Assembly: GCF_003034845.1 (NCBI RefSeq)
Contig: NZ_PZKC01000007.1
Coordinates: forward strand, 118,673 to 182,672
Length of the DNA stretch: 64,000 nucleotides
Direction of reading: 5' to 3'
Source of the DNA: Pseudothauera lacus
GTDB taxonomy: Bacteria > Pseudomonadota > Gammaproteobacteria > Burkholderiales > Rhodocyclaceae
Below, piece by piece: positions 1 through 9,215 of this stretch. Both the position numbers and the translations under genes were made by a program. The notes beneath the pieces were generated by a model. That model had not been told where the DNA came from, did not search any database, and was given only the letters and a program-made list of their open reading frames with translations. How positions within the stretch are numbered: position 1 is the stretch's first letter; every line of letters begins with the position of its first letter.

Positions 1-2
1 AA

Positions 3-1496
3 TGGTTGGCCACCGCCGTCGACGACAGCCCGCTATACCGCGCACTATTCGGGCATACCCCGCTGCGCCAGCATGTCATTGCATCTGCGACCAACATTGC
101 CAGTGGTGCAGAAGGTGCGGCAAATGCCATCGAGGCCATCTACAGACTGTTCCCCGCCACCGTAGGTACCGATGAGATCGTGCACGTGATTACGGTCTAC
201 ACCATCACTCGGTCCCAGCGGTGGCGCGGCGCGGTACTCGGCACCATCGACAACACACTGGATCGAATCGCTGGGAGCACGGCCCCAAAGGAGCTCGGCG
301 GAGTGCTGCAAGGCCGCTATGGATCCCAGATCTCCGTCGAGGAACTGCCCCCACAGACACAGCGCACGCCCTACCCACAACACCGCCCCGGCCCCACACC
401 ACCCTCAACACGCTGGGATCCCCCCGCTCGAACCGGAACCCTGCATGCGGAAGGCAGGGTGCAGTACCGAGTCACAGAGGTGCATACCACCCGGCATGCA
501 CCTACAGCTCGCCCCAGCCCACTGCGGGGTTGGGGCACAGCTGGTGTCAGCGCCCTGGCAGGGCTGGTATATATGCTCAACATGAAGCGGGCTCTGGAGA
601 GCTTTGATACAAACGATGCAGCCAGCTATGCCGATATCGGCGCTGCAGCATTCGCTGTTGGCAGTGGTATTCACGGCGGGCTGCACGCCTTCAGGGGTGC
701 AGCCCCAGTTGCGTTTGATCGAGGCACAAGGGCCTTGGCTACACGCTATGCAATAGTTGCTGAGAGAGATCTCGTCAACAGGCTCATGGGTTTGAAAACG
801 TACCGCTTCTTTGGTTACGGCGGCGCCTTTTTAGGTGGCGCGGTGTTCGGCATTGACAGCTATCGGCGTCTGCGTGCAGGCGACACCGATGCAGGGCTTT
901 GGTACGCAGGAGCGGCCGTCACGGCTGTAGCCGGTGGCTCGGCCATGACGCACGGCGGCGCAATGCTGGTCGCAGCCAAAGGAATCACCGTCGCAGCCAC
1001 ATTGATACCTGCGGGCTGGCTTATCCTAGGCGTCGTGCTCATTGGTACGGCCTTGGTGTTTACCGTAGCAGGCGACAACGACGAAGACACCCCTGTCGAA
1101 CGCTGGCTGGACAGCTCATCGTTCGGCCTCCATTCCCTGTCTGGCAGTCTCCAGCATGAGGGCCTGAGGGAGGAGCTCGACGTCCTCAGCGCAGCACTCT
1201 ACGCGCCCCAGATTGTCAATAGCGAACTTTCAGGGGGCTTCGCCGCCCCCTTCCGCACCGCCCGCGCCACCGTACGCATGCCCGGCTACCACCACGGCAT
1301 CAGCCACATTGCCGTTACCGTCAACGGCCACTATGTTGACCCCGAACCAGCACAACCAGGAGACAACCCGGAATTGCTGCGTTTCGCCGTGCGCCTGCCG
1401 AAGAATGGCGCCACCCAAGAGGCTCACTTCAATGTTCGCTACCAGCCTTCCGTCGAATACGATGCCATGCTTGAACTTGATTTTGTCGTCCGCTAG
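3..1496 (+). CDS. T6SS effector, VasX/BTH_I2691-like, 5' truncated by window edge
   Basis: The reading frame is open to the left edge. A TTG at base 6 lacks a ribosome binding site, so the gene almost certainly starts outside the window. About 496 residues are visible. A proline-rich linker (residues ~115-150) is followed by several hydrophobic, Gly/Ala-rich segments (around residues 175-190, 205-225, 265-285 and 295-355). A soluble tail then begins with the motif LDSSSFG and ends in a beta-rich region. Such a membrane-spanning C-terminal half is typical of VasX-like T6SS effectors (BTH_I2691 family), which permeabilise target-cell membranes. The call is supported by the downstream genes, which encode DUF6708 and immunity-type proteins. 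Family assignment is from recalled similarity of the C-terminal region; the N-terminal MIX or VgrG-adaptor region cannot be seen. Confidence 0.6.
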   Translation, partial: WLATAVDDSPLYRALFGHTPLRQHVIASATNIASGAEGAANAIEAIYRLFPATVGTDEIVHVITVYTITRSQRWRGAVLGTIDNTLDRIAGSTAPKELGGVLQGRYGSQISVEELPPQTQRTPYPQHRPGPTPPSTRWDPPARTGTLHAEGRVQYRVTEVHTTRHAPTARPSPLRGWGTAGVSALAGLVYMLNMKRALESFDTNDAASYADIGAAAFAVGSGIHGGLHAFRGAAPVAFDRGTRALATRYAIVAERDLVNRLMGLKTYRFFGYGGAFLGGAVFGIDSYRRLRAGDTDAGLWYAGAAVTAVAGGSAMTHGGAMLVAAKGITVAATLIPAGWLILGVVLIGTALVFTVAGDNDEDTPVERWLDSSSFGLHSLSGSLQHEGLREELDVLSAALYAPQIVNSELSGGFAAPFRTARATVRMPGYHHGISHIAVTVNGHYVDPEPAQPGDNPELLRFAVRLPKNGATQEAHFNVRYQPSVEYDAMLELDFVVR

Positions 1497-1508
1497 TCAA
1501 CATCACAG

Positions 1509-2396
1509 ATGCCCACCTCCTCGCACCAGCGCCGCGCTGCCCAGCGTATTGAGCCTGCAGCCAATAACGTCATTGAACGCGTGACCGAGTGCTGCATGGA
1601 CGTAAATGTCAAAAGCGCCTATATCGCCAAGGGCCGAAGTGGGATGGCGTGGTGGCTGATTTGGGGGACGATGATGTGTGCGGTCCTCGTAGCAGGTGTC
1701 GCCGTCTTCAGCGGAGAGCCCCTTGCGGCGCTTAGCGGGGGAGTTCCGTTTTTGCTCATTGCCGCATCGGGCTTCGGCGCCACCCTCTACATCTGGCCCC
1801 TGCGCGTCTGGCGTACCCACCTGCCCCTACGTTTCAATCGCAAAAACCGAAAGGTCTATTTCCACTGGAAGGGGGAGACCTACATCGAGGACTGGGACAC
1901 CCTGCAGATCCAGTTCAAGGAGCAGTTCGTTTTCTCTCCAATAGCCCCGCCGTCCGGAGAGCCGCAGATCAATGTCCGCTTTCACGACAGAACAGGCAAG
2001 CCATTTGACGTACTGATCGTCACCGAACTCCACCACCTGCCACTGACCAAGGTCGAGCAGGCTGCTGCCCTTGCCGAGTACATCCGCTGCTACATGGACG
2101 AAGGCCCCGAACACCTGCCTCCCGTGCACAGGAATCGTTTTGAAGCCGACCTGAAGCTCGCAGAAATCGTCAAAGAGTTCCGCCTGCCGAAGCTATGGAG
2201 AAGGGATCATTCATTTACCACCAACGTGCTGAACCTCTTCACCCTACCGGTCGTCATCCTGTGGGATCTCATCACCTGCCCCACCGAGATCATCTTTTAC
2301 TACCTCACCCGCAACATCAGGACCGATCCGTTTCCGCCGGAAATGGAGGCGCCCTGCCGTTGTGACGGAGAACCGGCACAGCACGGCAGCGAGTAG
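1509..2396 (+). CDS. DUF6708 membrane protein, T6SS-associated
   Basis: A 295-residue protein starting 12 bp after the putative effector. Two adjacent hydrophobic helices (about residues 55-75 and 78-100) are followed by the motif PLRFNRKNRKVYFHW, characteristic of DUF6708 proteins, then a soluble domain and a last hydrophobic stretch near residue 245. DUF6708 proteins recur downstream of VasX-like T6SS effectors and are thought to be immunity or accessory proteins. That role is from family context; nothing catalytic is visible. The start is uncertain: no clear Shine-Dalgarno precedes ATG 1509, and an in-frame ATG at 1596 would remove 29 residues without touching the membrane segments. Confidence 0.65.
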   Translation: MPTSSHQRRAAQRIEPAANNVIERVTECCMDVNVKSAYIAKGRSGMAWWLIWGTMMCAVLVAGVAVFSGEPLAALSGGVPFLLIAASGFGATLYIWPLRVWRTHLPLRFNRKNRKVYFHWKGETYIEDWDTLQIQFKEQFVFSPIAPPSGEPQINVRFHDRTGKPFDVLIVTELHHLPLTKVEQAAALAEYIRCYMDEGPEHLPPVHRNRFEADLKLAEIVKEFRLPKLWRRDHSFTTNVLNLFTLPVVILWDLITCPTEIIFYYLTRNIRTDPFPPEMEAPCRCDGEPAQHGSE

Positions 2397-2551
2397 TTGC
2401 TGCGCAGACTATTCGCGCAAGGATGGCGCCAGCCTGATGCTCGAGTTCATCGACTACGCTCTCGGACAACGCACTCAATCCACCCGTGCTCCCGGCGGAT
2501 CCCGATCAACCCGATGGCCAGCGTGGCCAACAGAGCAACTAAGGATCATCA

Positions 2552-3898
2552 ATGAGCACCGCCGAGCCCTTTCTTTACCCGGAAGAACTCGATGAGTTCA
2601 TCCGGGAAACCCTTGCAGACGACAACCTTTACGTCTTTGGCGAAGAAGACGCCATGTTGGGCCTGTGCCCTTTCGTGAGCTTCTACATTTATCACGGTCC
2701 GGATGCCTACCTGGACGTGGCCGATCGCATGATCTCGGTGCACGAAGCCTTCGAGGCGCTCATCGACGAGCCCTTCCAGTTGATCTGGAAAAGCAAAACC
2801 CAGGTCTGGCTGAAGGCCGGTGACAAGCGTCTACCGACGGATCTGCGCGCAGAAGCCCGCAAACGCCTGGACGAAGGTCGGGTGTTCATGCTCGGCGCCA
2901 CCGACCAGCACACCGAGACCACCTCTGCACGCTGGGCCGTCAGTGCCACCGTCGACAGCGGTATCATGCGCTACAGCCACCTCAAGCTCACCTTCCGCCT
3001 CAAGTGGTACCGGAACAACCGCGAGCGCTGGCATGCCTTCGTGCGCCACTGCCTGCACACCCTGCAGCCCGAACACTGCTACAGCGGCTTCGAGGTCGGC
3101 AACGGCGGCTTCAACATCCTCGGGGCCTACGAGGCCGACACCCTGGAACGCCAGTGCGCCGACCATCTCTATGGCATGGACGTCGACCATCCTTCCAAGA
3201 TGGACTTCCACAGTTTCCGCGTTCATAAGGATGATGCGCTGTTCGTGCCGGAACTGGTCAAGGACACTCCCTCAGCCGTTGACAGGGTCGACCCATCTGA
3301 CCTCGGTGCCGGTCTGCGCACCCCCACCTGGTGCTTCCTCCTCGCTCCCTTCTGGCGCCGCAAGCTCGGCCTGAGCGAGGCCCAGGTGCGTGCCGCGCTC
3401 GACGATCCGCGCATCGACATCTCCGCCATCGAATACGCCACCGGCCCCCACAACCCCGACGGCGAGCCCGCCCTGTGGATACGCCTGGGTGAGCTCGACC
3501 TGCATCCGGTCGAGCGCGGCGTGCCCGAGTTGCTCGTCAAGGCCAGCGCACTCATCCGCCCCATCCGCTGCGACGGCCTCAATCTGGTCACCTTCGCGAC
3601 CTGGGACGACGACCCCAACCCGCGCTTCGATTTCGACAGCGCCCGCCGCTGGATGGCCCGCTTCGACCCCGACAGCGACTGGCCCGATGCCGCCCGCCGC
3701 AACCCCGGCGGCCCCGCCCACCGCAACAACGTCCCCGCCGGCCAGCCCTGCCCGCAGGCCGGCTGGTGGTTCTCTCCCGCCGACACCCTGCCACGGCGGA
3801 ACTTCCAGTACGGCGAGATCATGCCCGAGCTCGGCAGCCGCTACGGCCACACCTTCTGGCAGTGGGCGCACGACCAGGGGCCTGGCACGGCTCAATGA
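2552..3898 (+). CDS. Type VI immunity family protein (DUF3396)
   Basis: A 448-residue soluble protein with an AAGGA ribosome binding site. The N-terminal ~330 residues match the DUF3396 type VI immunity family by overall pattern (segments such as FRLKWYRNNRERW and GFEVGNGGFNILGAYE). These proteins sit beside T6SS effectors and are presumed to neutralise them. A separate tail from about residue 395 contains AHRNNVPAGQPCPQAGWW and ends with a GEIMPELGSRYG-type stretch. This CP-x-x-G-W-W tail is a small module recurring in polymorphic-toxin immunity proteins. The first twelve residues of the module reappear at the C-terminus of the next gene. The stop codon overlaps the next start codon (ATGA), indicating translational coupling. 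Confidence 0.7.
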   Translation: MSTAEPFLYPEELDEFIRETLADDNLYVFGEEDAMLGLCPFVSFYIYHGPDAYLDVADRMISVHEAFEALIDEPFQLIWKSKTQVWLKAGDKRLPTDLRAEARKRLDEGRVFMLGATDQHTETTSARWAVSATVDSGIMRYSHLKLTFRLKWYRNNRERWHAFVRHCLHTLQPEHCYSGFEVGNGGFNILGAYEADTLERQCADHLYGMDVDHPSKMDFHSFRVHKDDALFVPELVKDTPSAVDRVDPSDLGAGLRTPTWCFLLAPFWRRKLGLSEAQVRAALDDPRIDISAIEYATGPHNPDGEPALWIRLGELDLHPVERGVPELLVKASALIRPIRCDGLNLVTFATWDDDPNPRFDFDSARRWMARFDPDSDWPDAARRNPGGPAHRNNVPAGQPCPQAGWWFSPADTLPRRNFQYGEIMPELGSRYGHTFWQWAHDQGPGTAQ

Positions 3899-4875
3899 GC
3901 GCTGACCTCATCCCCCAGCCGCCCCTGCCCCTGTCGCTGTGGCAGAAGCGCCAGGCGACCCTGCTCTACCACTGGATGTCGCTCGACTACCTCAAGGAAC
4001 TCAAGCGCATGATCGATCGCCTCATCGACGGCGCCGACGTCCTCCTCGACCTCTCCAGGCGCCAGCAGCGCGATGCCCTGGTGAGCAGCGCGCGCTGGGG
4101 CGTGCGCGACACCTCCGCCAACTGGTCAACCTACGCCCATCCGGCACTCGCCGACTTCAGGGAGTCGACCATCAGACTGATCGCCTGGCGGGCCAACGAA
4201 GTATTCTGCGGCACCGGCGCCTATCAATGCGCCCGCATGCTCGACGAGACCTCCTCGCGCTGGATGACGGAGGAAGAGGAACAGCACTTCAAGGCCCAGT
4301 TCGAAGCAGTGTATTCCTACGCATACCGCATAAGCGAGACAACCGGAAAGAACCTCCGCGATTCGTGCATGGCGGCCTACTGGCTGGACTACGCCTCCGA
4401 CTTCCCCCGCCTGCCCCGCCTGCGGGTGCGCACCGACGTGGTTGCCGAAACCGGCCGCCGCCCGCCGCGCACCGGCGTCTATGTGCCCCAGGACGACCCC
4501 TACGGCACCTTGCAGTTCGCCTGGACGGGCAATGACGAAGGCGCCCTGAGCGCGGCCCGGACCTTCAACGCCGCCGGCCTGGAGGCGGTCCACGCCCTCG
4601 GCCGGCACGCCCTGTGGCACGACGAAGCAAGGATGATGGCCTATGTGATCGAGGCCCTCAAGCAGCGCCGCCTGCAACCGGAGCATGGAATCGACTGGCA
4701 GGGCGTCGACGGCCTGATCGCCGCGCGTCTGGTCCTGGGGCCGCAGGTCTTCATCGAGCGGCCATGCAAGTGGTATTTTGTCGAGATGATTCACGGCGAG
4801 TACGATGACGCCCCGGATGACACCCCGGCAGCGCCCCCCGCCCACCGCAACAACGTCCCCGCCGGCCAGCCCTGA
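3895..4875 (+). CDS. Imm71/Imm72-like immunity protein with shortened tail
   Basis: Starts at ATG 3895, overlapping the previous stop by 4 bp, giving 326 residues. The central region carries the string RTGVYVPQDDPYGTLQFAWTG, together with EEEEQHFKAQFEAVYSYAYR and LRDSCMAAYWLDYA. I recognise these as the Imm71/Imm72 pattern of polymorphic-toxin immunity proteins. Homologues normally continue into a CP-x-x-G-W tail. Here the protein stops right after PAHRNNVPAGQP, at TGA 4873-4875. The upstream paralogous tail reads CCCTG-CCCGCAG at this point, while this gene reads CCCTG-AT-CCCGCAG, so two extra bases create the stop. The gene is probably functional in its main domain but tail-truncated. Its job in the T6SS locus is inferred from family and neighbours. 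Confidence 0.65.
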   Translation: MSADLIPQPPLPLSLWQKRQATLLYHWMSLDYLKELKRMIDRLIDGADVLLDLSRRQQRDALVSSARWGVRDTSANWSTYAHPALADFRESTIRLIAWRANEVFCGTGAYQCARMLDETSSRWMTEEEEQHFKAQFEAVYSYAYRISETTGKNLRDSCMAAYWLDYASDFPRLPRLRVRTDVVAETGRRPPRTGVYVPQDDPYGTLQFAWTGNDEGALSAARTFNAAGLEAVHALGRHALWHDEARMMAYVIEALKQRRLQPEHGIDWQGVDGLIAARLVLGPQVFIERPCKWYFVEMIHGEYDDAPDDTPAAPPAHRNNVPAGQP

Positions 4876-4967
4876 TCCCGCAGCGCCACCGCTGCTGGAC
4901 GGAGTTCGGCCTATCACTACCCGTACGGCATCACCCGCCGGACCCAGACCATACCGACGCCCATCAC

Positions 4968-7178
4968 ATGCAGACGCTGCAAACCATCATCTACCTGCTG
5001 ATCCTGCTGGTCACCATTGTCAGCCTGCTCACATATCTGCTGCGACGCGCCAGGGATCGCCGCGCCTACTACCGCTTCATGAAAACGGCGGCGCCCGTGC
5101 GCACCCTGAGCGCCGCCGAGAAGACGCTCATCCAGCCCTTTCTGGTCAGCCCCAAGAAGCCGGGGGAGGTTCTGCAACTGAATGGCGAGGAGGTCTACGA
5201 GCTTCGTGGAGAATGGCGGGGGCACGGGCTGTCGACCAACAGCCAGACGGCTTCCATGCACCACCTGATCGGTGGGCTGGATGTTCTGCTGCCCTTCGAT
5301 GCGGCGAGCTATCTGGTCGAGGGAGAGAACCTCGCGGAGGTCGTGCTGACCCGGCACGACTACGCCATCGTCCTGCGCCTGAACGGACAGTTCGACATCG
5401 ACACCGCCCACAGGATGAGTGTGGCCCGGCAGGATGCGTTGCACCAATGGGAGTCGGGCGGCGCCGCGGCCACTGCCGGCACGGCAAACACCGCCGGGCA
5501 GGGGCTGGATGGCGCGCCCGGGCACCGGCTCGACATCGGCGATGCCGTCCTGCTCGGCCAGCGCGACGAGACGCCGGCCGAGCTCTCTGCACGCCTGCGC
5601 CCGGGGGTGGCCTTCATGCCGACTGCGCTGGGCTTCCTGCCGGGGTTGCTGTTCCTGATTGGCGCGGGCCACAGTGACTCGCCTACGGCATGGATGGTGG
5701 CCGCAGCAGCGTTCATGGCGCTGGGTGGATGGATGCTGCGCCCCCCGGACAGTCTTCCGCCACGGAGGAAGGTCAATTGCCTCGAAGGCAGAGTCGAGCA
5801 GATCGAGGTCGCCAGCCCGACCGGCACCGGCACCACCATCAAGCGCTGGTTCCTCGGTGGCAGGATCAGCATCCAGCTGCCCTACCACTGGCTGACCACG
5901 ATGGAGACGCCGCCGTCACGGCCGCTGAGGGTTGACGTCTACCCCGACGACCTGGCCGTGGTCCGGCTGGGGGAACGCTTCTCCATCGACGACGAAGCCC
6001 GGCGTTTTCCGCCGATTCACTGGGGGCGCCATCTGACCCTGGTGCTGTTCGGCCTGTCGGCACTCCTGCTGGGGTGGAGCATGAACGACGATTTCGAGTC
6101 CGACCTTGCTCAACTGCGCCACGGACTGAGCGGAGGACCGGCATCATTCACCTCGGCGGAAGCGCTGCTCGCTGACCCGCCCAAGCGCGGGCAAGGCATC
6201 TACGTCCTCGCCGACAGGGCACAGTGCGACGTTTCCGGAAGACGGCCGGGCACCGTGCCATGGGTGGATTGCAGCCGCCTGCGCTGGGGCGGCGACGCCC
6301 TGGAGGTCGAGGAAGTCATTCCGGACCCACTGCTTGCAGACATCGACCAGGGCCGCCTGCCGCGGACCACCAGGAACCCGCTCATCGAACAGATCGCCTA
6401 TCTCCAGGCAATCGAGCAGATGCGCGGCGCCCGGACGCCATATCCCGGCGGGGCGCCGCAGCTCCATGTCATCAGCGACTACAGCGCCTTCATCATCGGC
6501 GTCGACGCCATCTGCGCCAAGGTCAGGCACACCAGTTTCCTGGCCTGCCGGCAGTTGATCGAAGCGCTCGAGAGAGAGGACCTGAGCGCCGACACCCCAT
6601 TGCCTTGGAAGACCCTGGTGGAGCAGGCCAGAAGCGGCGCCATGGCGGGCACCGATGACATGGCCATCTTCTCCGCAGGAGCCATGTTCAGACTGAAGAG
6701 CGACCTGCGCACCGTCGCCGCGCCGCTGCTCAGCGATCAGTACGCCCCTGCGGTGCGCAAGATATGGGCACAGAGGCGCGGCGGCGTCGTCATCGTCGAG
6801 CGGCGCAGCAGCGACGCCCAGCCCGAGGAGATGCACCGCCTCGTCTTTGAGGAGGATGACCTGCCGACTCCGGAAGAGGGCTGGGTCGCGCGCTGGGGGC
6901 AACTGCAGGCCCACGCCGCCAACCCCGGCCACCGCCTGCTTGAACTCAGCGGGACGGTGGCTGCCAGCGCGTTGGATCCGCACGGCGACCTGGTCATCGA
7001 GATCGACACGCGCCTCACCCCTGGAGATCTGCAACCCGCCCTCATCCGCCTGATGCCGCTGCTGCTCGGCATGCTCTTCCTGCTCTGGCAGATCCGCCCC
7101 CTGTTCGTCAGGTACCGGCAGGCACGCACGCGCAAGCTGGCCTTGCGCAGCTACCTTGCGGCACGCACGAACTACTGA
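4968..7178 (+). CDS. IgaA/UmoB-family membrane regulator
   Basis: A 736-residue membrane protein with one N-terminal TM helix (residues ~5-25), a TM pair near 215-255, another near 345-365 and a last TM near 695-715. This topology matches IgaA/UmoB (YrfF) proteins of enterobacteria. Positional matches include VNCLEGRVEQIEVA, LRVDVYPDDLAVVRLG with DEARRFPPIHWGRH, and CDVSGRRPGTVPWVDCSRLRWG, where IgaA has a periplasmic Cys pair. In enterobacteria IgaA restrains the Rcs envelope-stress phosphorelay. No Rcs genes are visible here, so the role must differ or act elsewhere. The gene follows the immunity genes on the same strand after a 92-bp gap and is probably cotranscribed. Family call is good; function in this setting is unknown. 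Confidence 0.7.
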   Translation: MQTLQTIIYLLILLVTIVSLLTYLLRRARDRRAYYRFMKTAAPVRTLSAAEKTLIQPFLVSPKKPGEVLQLNGEEVYELRGEWRGHGLSTNSQTASMHHLIGGLDVLLPFDAASYLVEGENLAEVVLTRHDYAIVLRLNGQFDIDTAHRMSVARQDALHQWESGGAAATAGTANTAGQGLDGAPGHRLDIGDAVLLGQRDETPAELSARLRPGVAFMPTALGFLPGLLFLIGAGHSDSPTAWMVAAAAFMALGGWMLRPPDSLPPRRKVNCLEGRVEQIEVASPTGTGTTIKRWFLGGRISIQLPYHWLTTMETPPSRPLRVDVYPDDLAVVRLGERFSIDDEARRFPPIHWGRHLTLVLFGLSALLLGWSMNDDFESDLAQLRHGLSGGPASFTSAEALLADPPKRGQGIYVLADRAQCDVSGRRPGTVPWVDCSRLRWGGDALEVEEVIPDPLLADIDQGRLPRTTRNPLIEQIAYLQAIEQMRGARTPYPGGAPQLHVISDYSAFIIGVDAICAKVRHTSFLACRQLIEALEREDLSADTPLPWKTLVEQARSGAMAGTDDMAIFSAGAMFRLKSDLRTVAAPLLSDQYAPAVRKIWAQRRGGVVIVERRSSDAQPEEMHRLVFEEDDLPTPEEGWVARWGQLQAHAANPGHRLLELSGTVAASALDPHGDLVIEIDTRLTPGDLQPALIRLMPLLLGMLFLLWQIRPLFVRYRQARTRKLALRSYLAARTNY

Positions 7179-7202
7179 GCGAAGAAAGCTGTTTCTGGAG
7201 AG

Positions 7203-7241
7203 CTTGTCGAAGGGCGTTCGTGTCATCCGGGCTTCGACAGG
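7203..7241. repeat. REP-like TTCGACAGG hairpin between convergent genes
   Basis: TGTCGAAG (7205-7212) and CTTCGACA (7232-7239) form a perfect 8-bp inverted repeat with a 19-bp loop. It lies in the 143-bp gap between two convergent genes. It belongs to the dispersed CTTCGACAGG-CGAACGG family seen elsewhere in the window. It could act as a bidirectional transcription terminator, though no T-run follows. Confidence 0.6.
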
Positions 7242-7321
7242 GCGACCGGATTCAATCTGTGTTTCCCGAGCGGCCGGATTGACTGGCCCATCGGCACGGC
7301 GCTGATTCCTGCCGGGGCCGC

Positions 7322-8728
7322 TCAGGCAATGACGCGCACCTTGCCCTCAAGAGCCTCGGTCAGTGCCTGCGCCAGGGCAAGCCGTGCTGCCGGTTCGCCA
7401 TGCACCAGGCAGACCTCCGCTGGGCGGTGGCGCATGCGGGTAATGAAGCGCACGAGGTCGCGCTGGTCGGCGTGGGCGGAATAGCCGGCAAGGGTATGGA
7501 TGGCGGCGCGAATGGGGATGCGCTGGCCATCCAGCTCGACGTAGCCACCGCGCGGGCCATGGCGCTGAATGGCCGCCCCCGGCGTGCCGGCAGCCTGATA
7601 GCCGACGAAGAGCACGTCGTGGCGCGGGTCGGGGAGCATGGCCTTGAGGTAGTTCACCACCCGACCGCCGGCACACATGCCGCTGGCGGCGATGACGACT
7701 GCCGGTTCGGCGCTGGCGGTCAGGCGGGCGACGTTGGCGAGATGGGCGTCATGCCCCTCGATCGCATGGAGCTGGGAGAACGCCAGCGGTTGACGGCCGG
7801 CGCGCACGCGGGCGTGGGCTTCGGCATCCCAGTGGGGCTGCAACTCGCGGTAGAGGGCGGTAAAGCGGCTGGCGAGGGGGGAGTCGAGGTAGATGGGCAG
7901 TTGCGCCCAGCGCTGTGCGTGCGGGCCGGCGGCGCGCGCCTGGCGATGCAGGATGTCTTCGAACTCGTAGAGCAGTTCCTGGGTGCGGCCAATGCTGAAG
8001 GCCGGGATGATGACGGTGCCGCCGTTGCCGAGTGCGTGTTCGACGACTGCCTGCAGGCGCTGCCGGCGGGTACGGCGGGATTCGTGCACACGGTTGCCGT
8101 AGGTGCTTTCCAGCACCACGCGGTCGGCCCGCCAGGGCGAGCCCGGGGCGGGCAGCAGGGGCGTCCACGGCGCGCCGAGGTCGCCCGAGAAGACAATGCG
8201 GTGGGCAGCGGCACCGGGCGCAAGGGCATCGCATTCGACGTAAGCCGAGCCGAGGATGTGGCCGGCGCGCTGCAGACGGATGCGACATGTTGCGCCGCCG
8301 TGGGTGGGGACCTCCGCCCACTGCTTCCACGGCAGCGGGCGCAGGCGGCTTTCCACCAGTTGCAGGTAGCGCTCGACAAAGCGGGCGTCGCGGCTGACGC
8401 CGATCTCGAAGGCGTCGGCCAGCACGGTGGGCAGCATCCGCGCCGAGGCTTCGCTGCAGTAGATCGGCCCCTTGTAGCCGGCAGCAAGCAGCCACGGCAG
8501 CCGCCCGACGTGGTCGATATGGACGTGGGTAAGGACCAGCGCACGGATGTCTGCAACCGGGAAGCCGACTGCCAGCGCATCGTCTGCGCGGCGCCCGTCT
8601 GCAGAGGTTTCCGCGCCCTGGAACAGACCGCAGTCAACCAGAATGCTGTTGGCCGGGTCAATGCGGAACTGGTGGCACGAGCCGGTAACGCCTTCGTAGC
8701 CGCCGTGGTGCATCAGTTCATATGACAT
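7322..8728 (-). CDS. MBL-fold beta-CASP ribonuclease (RNA-specific hydrolase)
   Basis: A 468-residue protein of the metallo-beta-lactamase superfamily. It carries the zinc-binding motif THVHIDHVG near residue 67, then GHILGSAYV (a further His ligand), FSGDLG (Asp ligand), ESTYGNR, and the beta-CASP region with IPAFSIGRTQELLYE and SGMCAGGRVVNYL. The C-terminal YSAHADQRDL and LVHGEP motifs are typical of the RMMBL domain. These are the hallmarks of the CPSF-73/YtfP-like RNA exonuclease/endonuclease family (MBL-fold RNA-specific ribonuclease). It is expected in the cytoplasm in RNA turnover. It stands alone: the neighbour on the left is convergent, and the copper gene to the right is 20 bp upstream on the same strand. 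Confidence 0.85.
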   Translation of the reverse strand: MSYELMHHGGYEGVTGSCHQFRIDPANSILVDCGLFQGAETSADGRRADDALAVGFPVADIRALVLTHVHIDHVGRLPWLLAAGYKGPIYCSEASARMLPTVLADAFEIGVSRDARFVERYLQLVESRLRPLPWKQWAEVPTHGGATCRIRLQRAGHILGSAYVECDALAPGAAAHRIVFSGDLGAPWTPLLPAPGSPWRADRVVLESTYGNRVHESRRTRRQRLQAVVEHALGNGGTVIIPAFSIGRTQELLYEFEDILHRQARAAGPHAQRWAQLPIYLDSPLASRFTALYRELQPHWDAEAHARVRAGRQPLAFSQLHAIEGHDAHLANVARLTASAEPAVVIAASGMCAGGRVVNYLKAMLPDPRHDVLFVGYQAAGTPGAAIQRHGPRGGYVELDGQRIPIRAAIHTLAGYSAHADQRDLVRFITRMRHRPAEVCLVHGEPAARLALAQALTEALEGKVRVIA

Positions 8729-8748
8729 GCGGGCATTCTAGCCCGCTG

Positions 8749-9204
8749 TCAGTGCCTCGCAAACACCGCCGTATTGCCCTGGTGATCGAAACTGATGACG
8801 TCGTAGCGCTCTGCGGGATAGGGGCCTTCCATGCCGGGGGAACCGAGGGGCATGCCGGGGGCGGAGAGGCCGGCGACGGGGGGCTTTTCGGCCAGCAGGC
8901 GCCTGATGTCGGCGGCGGGGACGTGGCCTTCGACGATGTAGCCGCCGACGGTGGCGGTGTGGCAGGAGCCGAGCGCCTGCGGCACGCCGGCCTGGCGCTT
9001 GACTGCGGCCATCTGGCGGGTGGCGATTTCCTTGACGGTGAAACCGTTCTCGCGCAGGTGCTCTGCCCAGGCGCCGCAGCAGCCGCAGTCCGGGTCCTTG
9101 TACATGACCACTTCGGGATCGCCGGCAAAGGCGGGCAGCGCGGTAATCAGGGCGAGGGCGGCAGCGCCGAAGGCGCGGCGGAGGATGGCAGGCAGGGTGT
9201 TCAT
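8749..9204 (-). CDS. DUF411 periplasmic metal-binding protein
   Basis: A 151-residue secreted protein. A Sec signal peptide (FGAAALALITALPAFAG) precedes a mature domain starting MYKDPDCGCCGAW. The CxCC motif is the signature of DUF411 proteins, small periplasmic proteins repeatedly found in copper/metal-resistance loci. The start at 9204 is preceded by GAGGA about 8 bases upstream. An alternative ATG at 9219 overlaps the kinase stop (ATGA) and adds five residues. It is the third gene of a copR-copS-DUF411 operon. Copper binding through the Cys cluster is inferred from motif and context. Confidence 0.8.
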   Translation of the reverse strand: MNTLPAILRRAFGAAALALITALPAFAGDPEVVMYKDPDCGCCGAWAEHLRENGFTVKEIATRQMAAVKRQAGVPQALGSCHTATVGGYIVEGHVPAADIRRLLAEKPPVAGLSAPGMPLGSPGMEGPYPAERYDVISFDHQGNTAVFARH

Positions 9205-9215
9205 GGAGCGATTCC

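Noticed and set aside
6..8. TTG at base 6 as the start of the effector gene
   Set aside because: No ribosome binding site and the frame is open to the left edge; treated as a 5' truncated gene.
2397..2551. A small gene between the DUF6708 and DUF3396 genes
   Set aside because: The candidate frame (ATG near 2437) has no ribosome binding site or family pattern and runs into the DUF3396 gene in another frame.
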